A stretch of DNA of 9,160 nucleotides from JAFLUQ01 sp964442035 (GTDB lineage: Bacteria > Bacillota > Clostridia > UMGS1883). The position numbers and the translations under genes were made by a program. The notes beneath the pieces are model-generated. The model was given only the letters and a program-made list of their open reading frames with translations. It did no database searches and had not been told where the DNA came from. How positions within the stretch are numbered: position 1 is the stretch's first letter; every line of letters begins with the position of its first letter. The stretch is taken from contig CAYTWZ010000073.1 in assembly GCA_964442035.1 (NCBI GenBank), positions 1 to 9,160 of the forward strand, read 5' to 3'. Positions 1 to 6,143 of this stretch are shown piece by piece.

Positions 1-6
1 GCGTCG

Positions 7-12
7 TATAAT
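7..12 (+). promoter_or_regulatory. Candidate -10 box of the transport/hydantoinase operon
   Basis: A perfect TATAAT lies here, 80 bases before the first start codon. With usual sigma-A geometry, transcription would begin near 18-20, leaving a leader of about 70 bases that contains the hairpin at 27-60. The matching -35 box would fall before the window start, so the promoter cannot be confirmed. If it is real, the hairpin downstream lies inside the leader and does not end an upstream gene. Confidence 0.45.
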
Positions 13-26
13 AACCTCAAGATTTG

Positions 27-64
27 CAACGGGGCAACGCCACAAGGCGTTGCCTCGTTGTTTT
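27..64 (+). terminator. Strong hairpin plus T-tract: leader attenuator or upstream terminator
   Basis: The arms are CAACG-G-GGCAACGCC (27-41) and GGCGTTGCC-T-CGTTG (46-60). They pair over 15 positions with a single G-U wobble, around an ACAA tetraloop (42-45), and are followed directly by TTTT (61-64). This is the form of a rho-independent terminator, though the T-tract is short. It lies between the candidate -10 box at 7-12 and the ribosome binding site of the ABC ATPase at 78-84, so it could be an attenuator of this operon. It could instead end a gene upstream of the window. Confidence 0.7.
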
Positions 65-91
65 CACTAAGATCATTAAGGGGGTATAAAT

Positions 92-856
92 ATGGGAGTA
101 TCAATAAACCACCTGAACAAATCCTTTGACTGCGACACCGAGAGCGATGGGAAAAAATATGTGCTTAAGGATGTCAATCTTGAAATTAAAACCGAGCAGT
201 TTATATGTGTCCTTGGCAAAAGCGGTTGCGGAAAATCCACGATGCTTAATCTTTTAGCCGGATATCTGAAGCCGGATTCCGGGCAGATAACCGTTAACGG
301 TAAGCTTGTGGAAGGGCCAAGCGCTGACAGAGGCGTAGTATTTCAGGAGCACGCATTGTTCCCATGGCTGACAGTGCTTGAAAATATTGAATTCGGCCTT
401 AAGATACGCAAAGTGAAGGACGCTAAAAGCATAGCCTCTGATTATATAAGCATGATCGGTCTGAACGGCTATGAAAACAAATATCCAAACAGTCTCTCCG
501 GCGGAATGGCTCAGAGAGTGGGCATAGCCCGGGCTCTCGCCAACGACCCTGACCTTTTGCTCATGGATGAGCCATTGGGCGCACTGGATGCTATGACACG
601 TGAAAATATGCGGCTGGAGCTCATAAACATTTGGTACAGGACAAAGAAAACCGTTATTTTCATAACGCACAGTGTCACTGAGGCTGTGTATCTTGCGGAC
701 AGAGTGATATTGCTCAAGGATGGTCGAGTTGCGCTGGACGAAACAATTAAAATTCCCCGTCTTAGAGATACAAAATCGGAAAAATTTCTTGAATATGTAA
801 GTCTTTTTGAAAAGAGCCTGACTGATGATCCCGACTCATCTATCATTACAGATTAG
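92..856 (+). CDS. ABC importer ATP-binding protein (SsuB/TauB/NrtD-like)
   Basis: This is the cytoplasmic ATPase that powers an importer of the nitrate/sulfonate/taurine/thiamine-precursor superfamily. In its 254 residues all catalytic elements are intact: Walker A GKSGCGKST (42-50), Q-loop Gln85, signature LSGGMAQR (135-142), Walker B LLLMDEP (155-161), D-loop GALD (163-166) and the switch His193 in ITHS. Length is normal for the family. The start is supported by AAGGGGG at 78-84, 7 bases before the ATG. The permease and solute-binding protein follow, completing an importer, and a hydantoinase lies downstream in the same direction. Family-level annotation would say sulfonate/nitrate/taurine, but the locus points to a ureide or other nitrogen-rich heterocycle as cargo. 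The substrate is inferred from context only. Confidence 0.93.
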   Translation: MGVSINHLNKSFDCDTESDGKKYVLKDVNLEIKTEQFICVLGKSGCGKSTMLNLLAGYLKPDSGQITVNGKLVEGPSADRGVVFQEHALFPWLTVLENIEFGLKIRKVKDAKSIASDYISMIGLNGYENKYPNSLSGGMAQRVGIARALANDPDLLLMDEPLGALDAMTRENMRLELINIWYRTKKTVIFITHSVTEAVYLADRVILLKDGRVALDETIKIPRLRDTKSEKFLEYVSLFEKSLTDDPDSSIITD

Positions 857-872
857 AAAGGGTGTGTGTATC

Positions 873-1772
873 ATGACAATCAATGTTCCTAAAGATGACA
901 AAGCCTTTGATGTTTACAAAAAAATTGAGGAGAAACAGAAAAAAAGAGATGAGCGCCACTATAGGAAACGAGCGCTCAAGTCAAAAAGCGGCTACGATAA
1001 ATGGATCAGAGCAGGATCGCTTGTGTTGTTTTTTCTGATCTGGCAGTTAATCTGCACCATAAATGCCGGCAAGGAATTTTTTAATCCAAGGTTTTTGCCT
1101 TCGCCCATAGACGTTATAAAAACGGGTTATAAGTATGTAATGGACGGCTCACTATGGGAACATATTTTCAGCAGCCTGTATCGCACTGTTTTAGGATTTG
1201 GCCTTGGCACAGCGATAGCGTTACTATTGGGAATTATAATAACTCAGTCCAAACTCCTCGATAACCTGATCTCTCCGATCCTCAACATGATAGGCCCGAT
1301 ACCGGTTTTCGCCTTTCTGCCCATGTTCATTATCTGGTTCGGCATTGGAGAGACAAGCAAAGTAGTGCTGATAGCCTATGCAACCTTTATGCCGCTTCTG
1401 ACCTATACGATAGACGGCATACGAAACACCGATCCGGTTCTGATACGCTCGGCAAAGAGTCTTGGCGCGAGCAATTTTCAGGTTTTTACAAAGGTGATAA
1501 TGAAGTCAGCCCTGCCCAATGTCTTTGTGGGAATGAAGGTCAGCCTCGCGCTTACATTTTCGGCGCTTGTGGTAGCTGAAATGATGGGAGCGTCAAAGGG
1601 GCTTGGCTTCATGATAAATAATGCCAGAAACTGGTTCAAAATTGATGATATGTTTCTGGCGGCAGCTCTGATAGGTGTTGAATACACCATATTTTACTCC
1701 ATCCTCTCCGGTATTGAAAGCATGCTCTTCAAATGGAAACGCAACGGTCTTGCCAGCGCGGTGGAAAAATAG
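873..1772 (+). CDS. ABC importer permease (SsuC/TauC-like, BPD_transp_1)
   Basis: This is the membrane subunit of the importer, 299 residues. About six hydrophobic segments are visible, near residues 47-63, 103-124, 133-155, 162-180, 220-240 and 260-282. The EAA-type coupling loop that docks on the ATPase is clear at about 194-222 (AKSLGASNFQVF, then LPNVFVGMK). The first 40 residues are an unusually charged cytoplasmic extension rich in Lys, Arg and Glu. I chose the ATG at 873 because AGAAAGGG (855-862) sits 10 bases ahead of it and overlaps the stop of the ATPase gene. An in-frame ATG at 825 would add 16 residues, lacks a good ribosome binding site and would overlap the ATPase by 32 bases. 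The close spacing indicates one transcript with the genes on either side. Confidence 0.92.
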   Translation: MTINVPKDDKAFDVYKKIEEKQKKRDERHYRKRALKSKSGYDKWIRAGSLVLFFLIWQLICTINAGKEFFNPRFLPSPIDVIKTGYKYVMDGSLWEHIFSSLYRTVLGFGLGTAIALLLGIIITQSKLLDNLISPILNMIGPIPVFAFLPMFIIWFGIGETSKVVLIAYATFMPLLTYTIDGIRNTDPVLIRSAKSLGASNFQVFTKVIMKSALPNVFVGMKVSLALTFSALVVAEMMGASKGLGFMINNARNWFKIDDMFLAAALIGVEYTIFYSILSGIESMLFKWKRNGLASAVEK

Positions 1773-1781
1773 GCGTATTTA

Positions 1782-1798
1782 CATAAATTTATTTTATG
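1782..1798. repeat. Short AT-rich inverted repeat before the binding-protein gene
   Basis: CATAAA (1782-1787) and TTTATG (1793-1798) form a perfect 6-bp inverted repeat with a 5-base spacer. It lies in the 41-base gap between the permease and binding-protein genes, just ahead of the ribosome binding site. It could be a weak operator or an RNA structure that sets relative expression, or it could be chance in AT-rich DNA. No function is shown. Confidence 0.25.
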
Positions 1799-1805
1799 AA
1801 GGAGA
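1798..1805 (+). promoter_or_regulatory. Ribosome binding site that fixes the binding-protein start
   Basis: GAAGGAGA lies 8-9 bases before the ATG at 1814. It overlaps the alternative in-frame ATG at 1796, which would have to be used without it. The match favours 1814, which also puts the signal peptide at the very N-terminus. Confidence 0.8.
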
Positions 1806-1813
1806 TCAAAACA

Positions 1814-2878
1814 ATGAAATTCAAAAAAGCAATTGCAATTGTTCTTTCACTGTGTATGATCGGTATGTTCACGGCTTGCTCCACAACCAAAACCGATACA
1901 CAGCAGTCCGGGGACTCTTCCTCGGCTAATGAGGAAAATTCGATCGTGTCCTCTGATAAAATAGTGTTTTACGGTGTTATCGACCCGCAGATTTCGGCTC
2001 AGCAGATTATTGCCGACAAGCTTGGTTACTTCAAGGATGAAGGCCTTAATATAACCTGCCAGTATCTTCAGTCGGGCACGGAAATCAGCCCCCTCATTGC
2101 CGGCGGTACGGCAAAAGTTTCCTGTGAGTCCATCTACACCTGTATCCCGTTGGCAGCAAACGGAGTCGGAGTTAAAATCATTGCGCCTGTGGCGGATGCC
2201 GGGGACACACAGTGCGTTGTTGCCAGCGGCAAATCCGGCATTAAAACAAGCGCCGACATTGCCGGAAAGAAAATCGGTATGTCTACCGGCGCAGGAGTAC
2301 AGATGGCAATAATGTCCATGTGTGACGATTTGGGGGTCGATTACGACTCGCTTGAATTTGTTAATCTTGCTCCCGCTGACCAGATATCAGCAATGGAGGC
2401 AGGGAATATTGATATTATGGCCTGCTGGCAGCCATGGGTAAACAACGCTGTTGCAGCCGGCGGCACACTACTGTTCTCCGGAACGCACAGCTATCTTGAG
2501 GATTACAGCGGAGATGTGAACTGGATGAACTTTTTCTCCACCATACAGGTAACAGACGACTTTCTTAAAAACAACCCCAAGGAATGCGAAGCCATACTTA
2601 AAGCCATGAGTAAGGCTACAGATTACATCAATTCCAATATGGAGGACGCAGCCGGCATTATAGCCGATGAGCTTAACCTGACAAAGGACGAGGTTTACTC
2701 AATAATGAAGCAGAATGTTTACAGCATGAGCTATAACGAGACATTTACAAATGCATGTGAAGCTATGGCTGATTTCATGTTCAGAGTTGACAATATAGAC
2801 AATGTACCCGAACTGTCCTCCTATACGGACTCTACTCCGCTCAAAAACGCAGTACCTGCTCTTGTAAGCATGGAATAA
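1814..2878 (+). CDS. ABC importer solute-binding lipoprotein (SsuA/TauA/NMT1-like)
   Basis: This is the extracytoplasmic receptor of the importer, 354 residues. It begins with a lipoprotein signal peptide: a positive MKFKK, a hydrophobic core, then a lipobox-like FTAC with the lipidated Cys at residue 22. A Ser/Thr/Asp/Glu-rich linker follows to about residue 48. The mature domain shows the NMT1/SsuA pattern: KLGYFKDEGLNI (69-80), the SGTEISPLIAGG loop (87-98), ADIAGKKIGMSTGAG (148-161) and MEAGNIDIMACWQPWV (194-209), where related proteins have a short segment ending in W-P or P-W. The gene ends 28 bases before the hydantoinase gene. The ligand cannot be read from sequence; by context allantoin, another hydantoin or a ureide is the first candidate. 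Known carriers for allantoin are of other families (NCS1-type AllP/PucI). Confidence 0.92.
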   Translation: MKFKKAIAIVLSLCMIGMFTACSTTKTDTQQSGDSSSANEENSIVSSDKIVFYGVIDPQISAQQIIADKLGYFKDEGLNITCQYLQSGTEISPLIAGGTAKVSCESIYTCIPLAANGVGVKIIAPVADAGDTQCVVASGKSGIKTSADIAGKKIGMSTGAGVQMAIMSMCDDLGVDYDSLEFVNLAPADQISAMEAGNIDIMACWQPWVNNAVAAGGTLLFSGTHSYLEDYSGDVNWMNFFSTIQVTDDFLKNNPKECEAILKAMSKATDYINSNMEDAAGIIADELNLTKDEVYSIMKQNVYSMSYNETFTNACEAMADFMFRVDNIDNVPELSSYTDSTPLKNAVPALVSME

Positions 2879-2906
2879 GATTTTTCCCGTTCAAAGGTGA
2901 AAAAGC

Positions 2907-4331
2907 ATGTATGATTTAATTTTGAAAAATGCCATTATTGTTACAGCGGAAAAAACCTTTCCCGGTTCAGTAGCCGTCAGAAACGGTAAAATAGCCGCCA
3001 TTCCCGCTACGGCTGATGATGCGAAACGCATAATAGACCTTGGTGGGAAGTACCTTCTCCCCGGAGTCATTGACGGACATATCCACTGCATGTGTCCGTT
3101 TATGGGCTGTCAGGGGCCAAATGACTTTTACCGCACAGGTGTGGCGGCCGCCTTCGGCGGTGTCACCACGCTAATGGACTTCACAAACAGCAAAATTGGA
3201 ACACCGGTTACGGAAAGCATAGAAGAAAAAAAGGAATTGATGAAAAACTGCCCTATTGACTACGCCATACATGCAAAGCTTGTAGAGGGCAGTCCGGACG
3301 CCATATGTGAGATTGACAGGTTTGTTGAAATGGGTGTACCCACGTTTAAGATGTTCATGACTTATCGAAGAGACGGCATTATGTGTGATGATGACACTTT
3401 GATTAGGGCATTCAAAAGAGCTGTTAAGGCAGGGGCTTTGCCCCTGCTCCACTGCGAAAGCAATGCCATTGCGGAAGCCGCCGATGAAGAATTTGAAGCA
3501 AAGGGAGAACTGACATGGCATAACTTTGCCGTCGGAAAGCCACCTATATGTGAGGCAGAAGCCTTTAATAGAGCCTACAGCTTTGCAAAAGTCACAGGTT
3601 GTCCGATAATGGTTGTACACACCACGGTCAAGGATGCTTTTGACATTGCGCGCAGAGCACATAGGGAAAACTTTCCGCTCTATGTGGAGACGTGCCCACA
3701 CTATATGACACTGTTTAAAGATATCTATGATCGGGAGGACGGTTATCTTGCCATCTGCTCCCCGCCGCTTCGCACGCCAAAGGACGCAGCGGACATCTGG
3801 GACGCAATTATGGATCAGACTGTCTCCATCACCGGTTCCGATGATTGCACATATACAAAGGAAGAAAAATCACGCTTCCTTAAGCGAGACAAAAACGGGA
3901 AAATTATACAGGACTACCGGGTGGTGGTAAACGGGAATTCCGGTATTGAAACTCGATTTCCCATTTTACTCAGTGAAGGTGTTTCAAAAGGCAGAATATC
4001 AATAAATACCCTTGTCAAAATAACATCCGCCAATATCGCAAAAATTTACGGATGTTATCCGCAGAAGGGTGAAATTGCCGTTGGCAGTGACGCTGATTTT
4101 ACGGTTGTGGACATGGATAAGGAGGTCACCCTGTCTGCGGATGTTCTGCACAACAACCTTGATTACTGTCTTTACGACGGGATGAAGCTAAAGGGCTACC
4201 CGGTAATGACTATATCGCGCGGCGAGGTAGTGGTTGAGAATGAAAAATTTGTGGGCGAGGCAGGTCATGGCCGTTTTGTGTTCCGCAAGCTGTCAAAGGA
4301 TATTGTCTGTTTTGACGGATTAGGTCTGTGA
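2907..4331 (+). CDS. Hydantoinase/dihydropyrimidinase-family amidohydrolase, candidate allantoinase
   Basis: This is a cytoplasmic binuclear-metal cyclic amidohydrolase of 474 residues, the usual length. The full ligand set is present with hydantoinase spacing: His58 and His60 in DGHIH, Lys148 in FKMFMTYR (the carbamylated bridging lysine), His182 in HCES, His238 in VVHTT and Asp312 in TGSDD. Family substrate-site elements are also visible: Tyr153, CSPPLR (284-289) and NGNSGIETR (342-350). It resembles D-hydantoinase and dihydropyrimidinase more than AllB-type allantoinase. Because AllC- and AllE-like genes lie nearby and no AllB is seen, it probably opens the hydantoin ring of allantoin. Oddities are Asp313 where relatives usually have His (SDHC) and a Cys/Met-rich segment after HIH (CMCPFMG). 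The start is supported by AAAGGTGA at 2893-2900. The 3' end overlaps the convergent regulator gene by 12 bp. A true D-hydantoinase or dihydropyrimidinase remains possible. Confidence 0.87.
   Translation: MYDLILKNAIIVTAEKTFPGSVAVRNGKIAAIPATADDAKRIIDLGGKYLLPGVIDGHIHCMCPFMGCQGPNDFYRTGVAAAFGGVTTLMDFTNSKIGTPVTESIEEKKELMKNCPIDYAIHAKLVEGSPDAICEIDRFVEMGVPTFKMFMTYRRDGIMCDDDTLIRAFKRAVKAGALPLLHCESNAIAEAADEEFEAKGELTWHNFAVGKPPICEAEAFNRAYSFAKVTGCPIMVVHTTVKDAFDIARRAHRENFPLYVETCPHYMTLFKDIYDREDGYLAICSPPLRTPKDAADIWDAIMDQTVSITGSDDCTYTKEEKSRFLKRDKNGKIIQDYRVVVNGNSGIETRFPILLSEGVSKGRISINTLVKITSANIAKIYGCYPQKGEIAVGSDADFTVVDMDKEVTLSADVLHNNLDYCLYDGMKLKGYPVMTISRGEVVVENEKFVGEAGHGRFVFRKLSKDIVCFDGLGL
3429..3447. repeat. 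Perfect GC-rich inverted repeat inside the hydantoinase gene
   Basis: GCAGGGGC (3429-3436), TTT, then GCCCCTGC (3440-3447) makes a perfect 8-bp hairpin. It encodes the residues just before the metal ligand His182. It has no T-tract and no obvious role; it may only reflect codon choice. Confidence 0.35.
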
Positions 4332-5927
4332 TTCTCTAAGCAGCTTCATGGCACAAAGCCCAAGGTAAAGAGCAAACACCTCCCCGGGATTGTTAAGATC
4401 CATATTAAGCAGGTTTTTTATCTTTTCAAGCCGAGCTGAAAGAGTATTTCTGTGAAGATAAAGGCGTTTGGCGGTCTCCATTTGATTGAACTTGCTAAGA
4501 AAGTAAGCGTTGAGAGTTTCCACAAGAAAGGTTTTGTTGTTACGGTCATATTCTTCCAATATCTTCACGGTATCACCGTATATTTTTTTCAGCTCTTCAT
4601 TTCCCAAAGCCGACAGCACATGGTAGGTCATCTGTTCAAAATACGAGGAGATTTTTTCTTCCCCGCCAAATGTCTCAAGGAGATGAATGGCCTTGAGGCT
4701 GTCGCGGAAGCTTTCGGGTATAGTTACAAGGCGGACGTGGCAGCGGCCTATACCTATTAAAAAGGGATTTTCTATCCCTCTGTCAGACGCGGCAAAGCGG
4801 GAATACAGAACATCCCGAACACCCTCGGCCGCCTTGCGACATTCCATAACAGCAAGAATGTTTTTGATGGAACGATCAAAATATAAAAAGGCACTAACAA
4901 GGTTATTGCTTCGACACATAAAATGCCCCCGCCGATCCTCCTCAAGTATTTCATCCACAGCCGTATATGTCTCTGATATAACCGACGGATCTTTTTCAAC
5001 AAGTGTCTGGGAAATTTTTACTGTCAGGCATATACGTTTTTTCCCATAGTTGAAGCCATACATATCGCACATAAGGCGAATTTCCTCATCGGAGCGGGTC
5101 TGTCCTTCAAGGAAATCCACAAAATAGCTGAAATAGTTTCTTGTACGGTTGTCACTCCTTGCTCCCATCAGCATTGCTATGGCCGGTGTGGCAGAGGAAA
5201 CTGCCTCTTCTAGTTCTCTGTTTGCCCCGAAAAATACAAAACCTGTCCCGCTACCGAGAGAAAACAGCCTCAGATTGTATCTCGCACCGTCAATATTGAC
5301 TGCTCCTGTGGAGGAAGCTTCGTCCATATCTTCAATAATTATTACGGGCTCAGGTGTCAGGATTTCATTTGGCAACGCAAAGGCTACTATACCGAGACGA
5401 CTGTCAGTGATAATTGCCGGCGCTTTTGTCCTGCGCATAATAATTTCCGCCGCGTCATTTACATCTGCCCCGGATTTTGGCAGTACAAAAAGCTCCTCCT
5501 GAAGCTGCAAGGCCTCTTCCCTGCGTCCGAGACCGATGCTGAAAATTCTGTCAAAAACCACCTGACTTATCTCCGAAAATCTGTAGTAATATGGGATTTC
5601 GATAAGCGGCAGTCCCAACGACTCCGCCTCGCCTATCATGGCATCCGGTATAGAGTCAAAAAAGCGGTTGACCTTTATACCAAAAGCGCCGCATCCTGCT
5701 TTTTTCAAGTCGTGGAGAATGGAAATCTGCAGCTTAGGGTCATCCTTGATAAGATAACCGGTCGTAAGAACAAGCTCGTCCTTACGCATCCAGTTTGCCG
5801 GGTCAATATTGTCAAGTACGTTAACACTTGCTATCGGTGATTCGAGGGAGCGAGCCCCTGCAACACATTTCAGTCCCTTAAGACCGCTGTCCCGAATAAT
5901 CCACTTTACTGTTAGTTCAGATTTCAT
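4320..5927 (-). CDS. pucR: PucR-family transcriptional regulator of purine/ureide catabolism
   Basis: This is a cytoplasmic DNA-binding regulator of 535 residues, close to the size of Bacillus PucR. Three regions are visible: the PucR N-terminal ligand domain (about 8-127, including ELVLTTGYLI and LGLPLIEIP), a central CdaR/GGDEF-like domain (about 280-420), and the C-terminal PucR-type helix-turn-helix (about 465-530, with TLNAYFLSKFNQMETAKRL and LHRNTLSARLEKI). In the family, allantoin, allantoate or related purine breakdown products act as effectors, which suits this locus. The start is supported by AAGGTGAT (complement of 5931-5938). It is divergent from the allC-like operon and convergent with the hydantoinase gene, so it is placed to control both. 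Its upstream DNA is occupied by the MITE-like element, only 20 bp from its start codon. Which promoters it binds, and whether it activates or represses, cannot be told from the sequence. Confidence 0.92.
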   Translation of the reverse strand: MKSELTVKWIIRDSGLKGLKCVAGARSLESPIASVNVLDNIDPANWMRKDELVLTTGYLIKDDPKLQISILHDLKKAGCGAFGIKVNRFFDSIPDAMIGEAESLGLPLIEIPYYYRFSEISQVVFDRIFSIGLGRREEALQLQEELFVLPKSGADVNDAAEIIMRRTKAPAIITDSRLGIVAFALPNEILTPEPVIIIEDMDEASSTGAVNIDGARYNLRLFSLGSGTGFVFFGANRELEEAVSSATPAIAMLMGARSDNRTRNYFSYFVDFLEGQTRSDEEIRLMCDMYGFNYGKKRICLTVKISQTLVEKDPSVISETYTAVDEILEEDRRGHFMCRSNNLVSAFLYFDRSIKNILAVMECRKAAEGVRDVLYSRFAASDRGIENPFLIGIGRCHVRLVTIPESFRDSLKAIHLLETFGGEEKISSYFEQMTYHVLSALGNEELKKIYGDTVKILEEYDRNNKTFLVETLNAYFLSKFNQMETAKRLYLHRNTLSARLEKIKNLLNMDLNNPGEVFALYLGLCAMKLLRESQT

Positions 5928-5947
5928 TTTATCACCTTATTTTCTAA

Positions 5948-5966
5948 GGAAGCGCTGAATAATTCA
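5948..5966 (+). repeat. Left terminal inverted repeat of the MITE-like element
   Basis: The sequence GGAAGCGCTGAATAATTCA matches the reverse complement of 6098-6116 at 16 of 19 positions. Differences fall at positions 7, 12 and 19 of the repeat. Confidence 0.7.
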
Positions 5967-6018
5967 CGTCTACGGCTTAAGACAATCCTTGACGGGACGT
6001 TTCCTCCATAGCTCTATT

Positions 6019-6057
6019 AAAAAGCCCCAAAATACTGCAAGTATTCATGCGCTTTTT
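6019..6057. terminator. Nested hairpin flanked by A- and T-tracts, bidirectional terminator-like
   Basis: AAAAAGC (6019-6025) pairs with GCTTTTT (6051-6057), and inside it AATACT (6031-6036) pairs with AGTATT (6040-6045) around a GCA loop, separated by a 5-by-5 internal loop. Each strand ends its stem in a run of five T. This could stop transcription both ways and insulate the divergent genes, or simply be the folded core of the MITE-like element. The outer stem is AT-rich and split by the internal loop, so its strength is uncertain. Confidence 0.4.
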
Positions 6058-6096
6058 GCCTTGTTGCGAGAAAAACTCCCTCGCCAATCGGCATTT

Positions 6097-6102
6097 TAGA
6101 AT
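6097..6102 (+). promoter_or_regulatory. Possible -10 box for the allC-like operon within the element's end
   Basis: TAGAAT differs from the -10 consensus at one base and lies 42 bases before the ATG at 6144. It overlaps the first base of the right terminal repeat. No convincing -35 box lies 16-18 bases upstream, so an activator or another promoter may be needed. This is a weak call. Confidence 0.2.
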
Positions 6103-6116
6103 TAATCAGTGCTTCC
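6098..6116 (-). repeat. Right terminal inverted repeat of the MITE-like element
   Basis: Read on the minus strand this is GGAAGCACTGATTAATTCT, the partner of the left end at 5948-5966 with 16 of 19 identical positions. Confidence 0.7.
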
Positions 6117-6143
6117 CAAATAATTAAAAGGAGAGCATCCCCA

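Larger units (their letters stand above)
5948..6116. mobile_element. MITE-like element with terminal inverted repeats (169 bp)
   Basis: The two ends are imperfect inverted repeats of 19 bp, both beginning GGAAGC when read inward. The interior has no coding capacity worth naming but holds nested hairpins (6019-6057 and GCGAG/CTCGC at 6066-6084). Size, repeats and lack of a transposase fit a miniature inverted-repeat element moved by a transposase encoded elsewhere. The flanking tetranucleotides are CTAA (5944-5947) and CAAA (6117-6120). They could be a decayed 4-bp target duplication of the CTAR type known for IS5 relatives, but one base differs. It fills most of the 216-bp region between the divergent regulator and allC-like genes. 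A conserved regulatory repeat or small-RNA gene is the alternative. Confidence 0.6.

Noticed and set aside
825..872. Longer N-terminus for the permease from an ATG at 825
   Set aside because: It overlaps the ATPase gene by 32 bases with no good ribosome binding site, whereas AGAAAGGG precedes the ATG at 873.
3143..3160. GC-rich palindrome and CCGCC-TTC-GGCGG hairpin
   Set aside because: It encodes the conserved AAAFGG stretch of hydantoinases, so codon choice in a conserved motif explains it.
3171..3701. Open frame of 176 codons on the minus strand inside the hydantoinase gene
   Set aside because: It has no recognisable motif and lies wholly opposite an intact gene with all its catalytic residues; it is a shadow frame.
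4452..5502. Several + strand open frames opposite the pucR gene
   Set aside because: They are opposite a complete PucR protein with recognisable domains, and none has a motif of its own.
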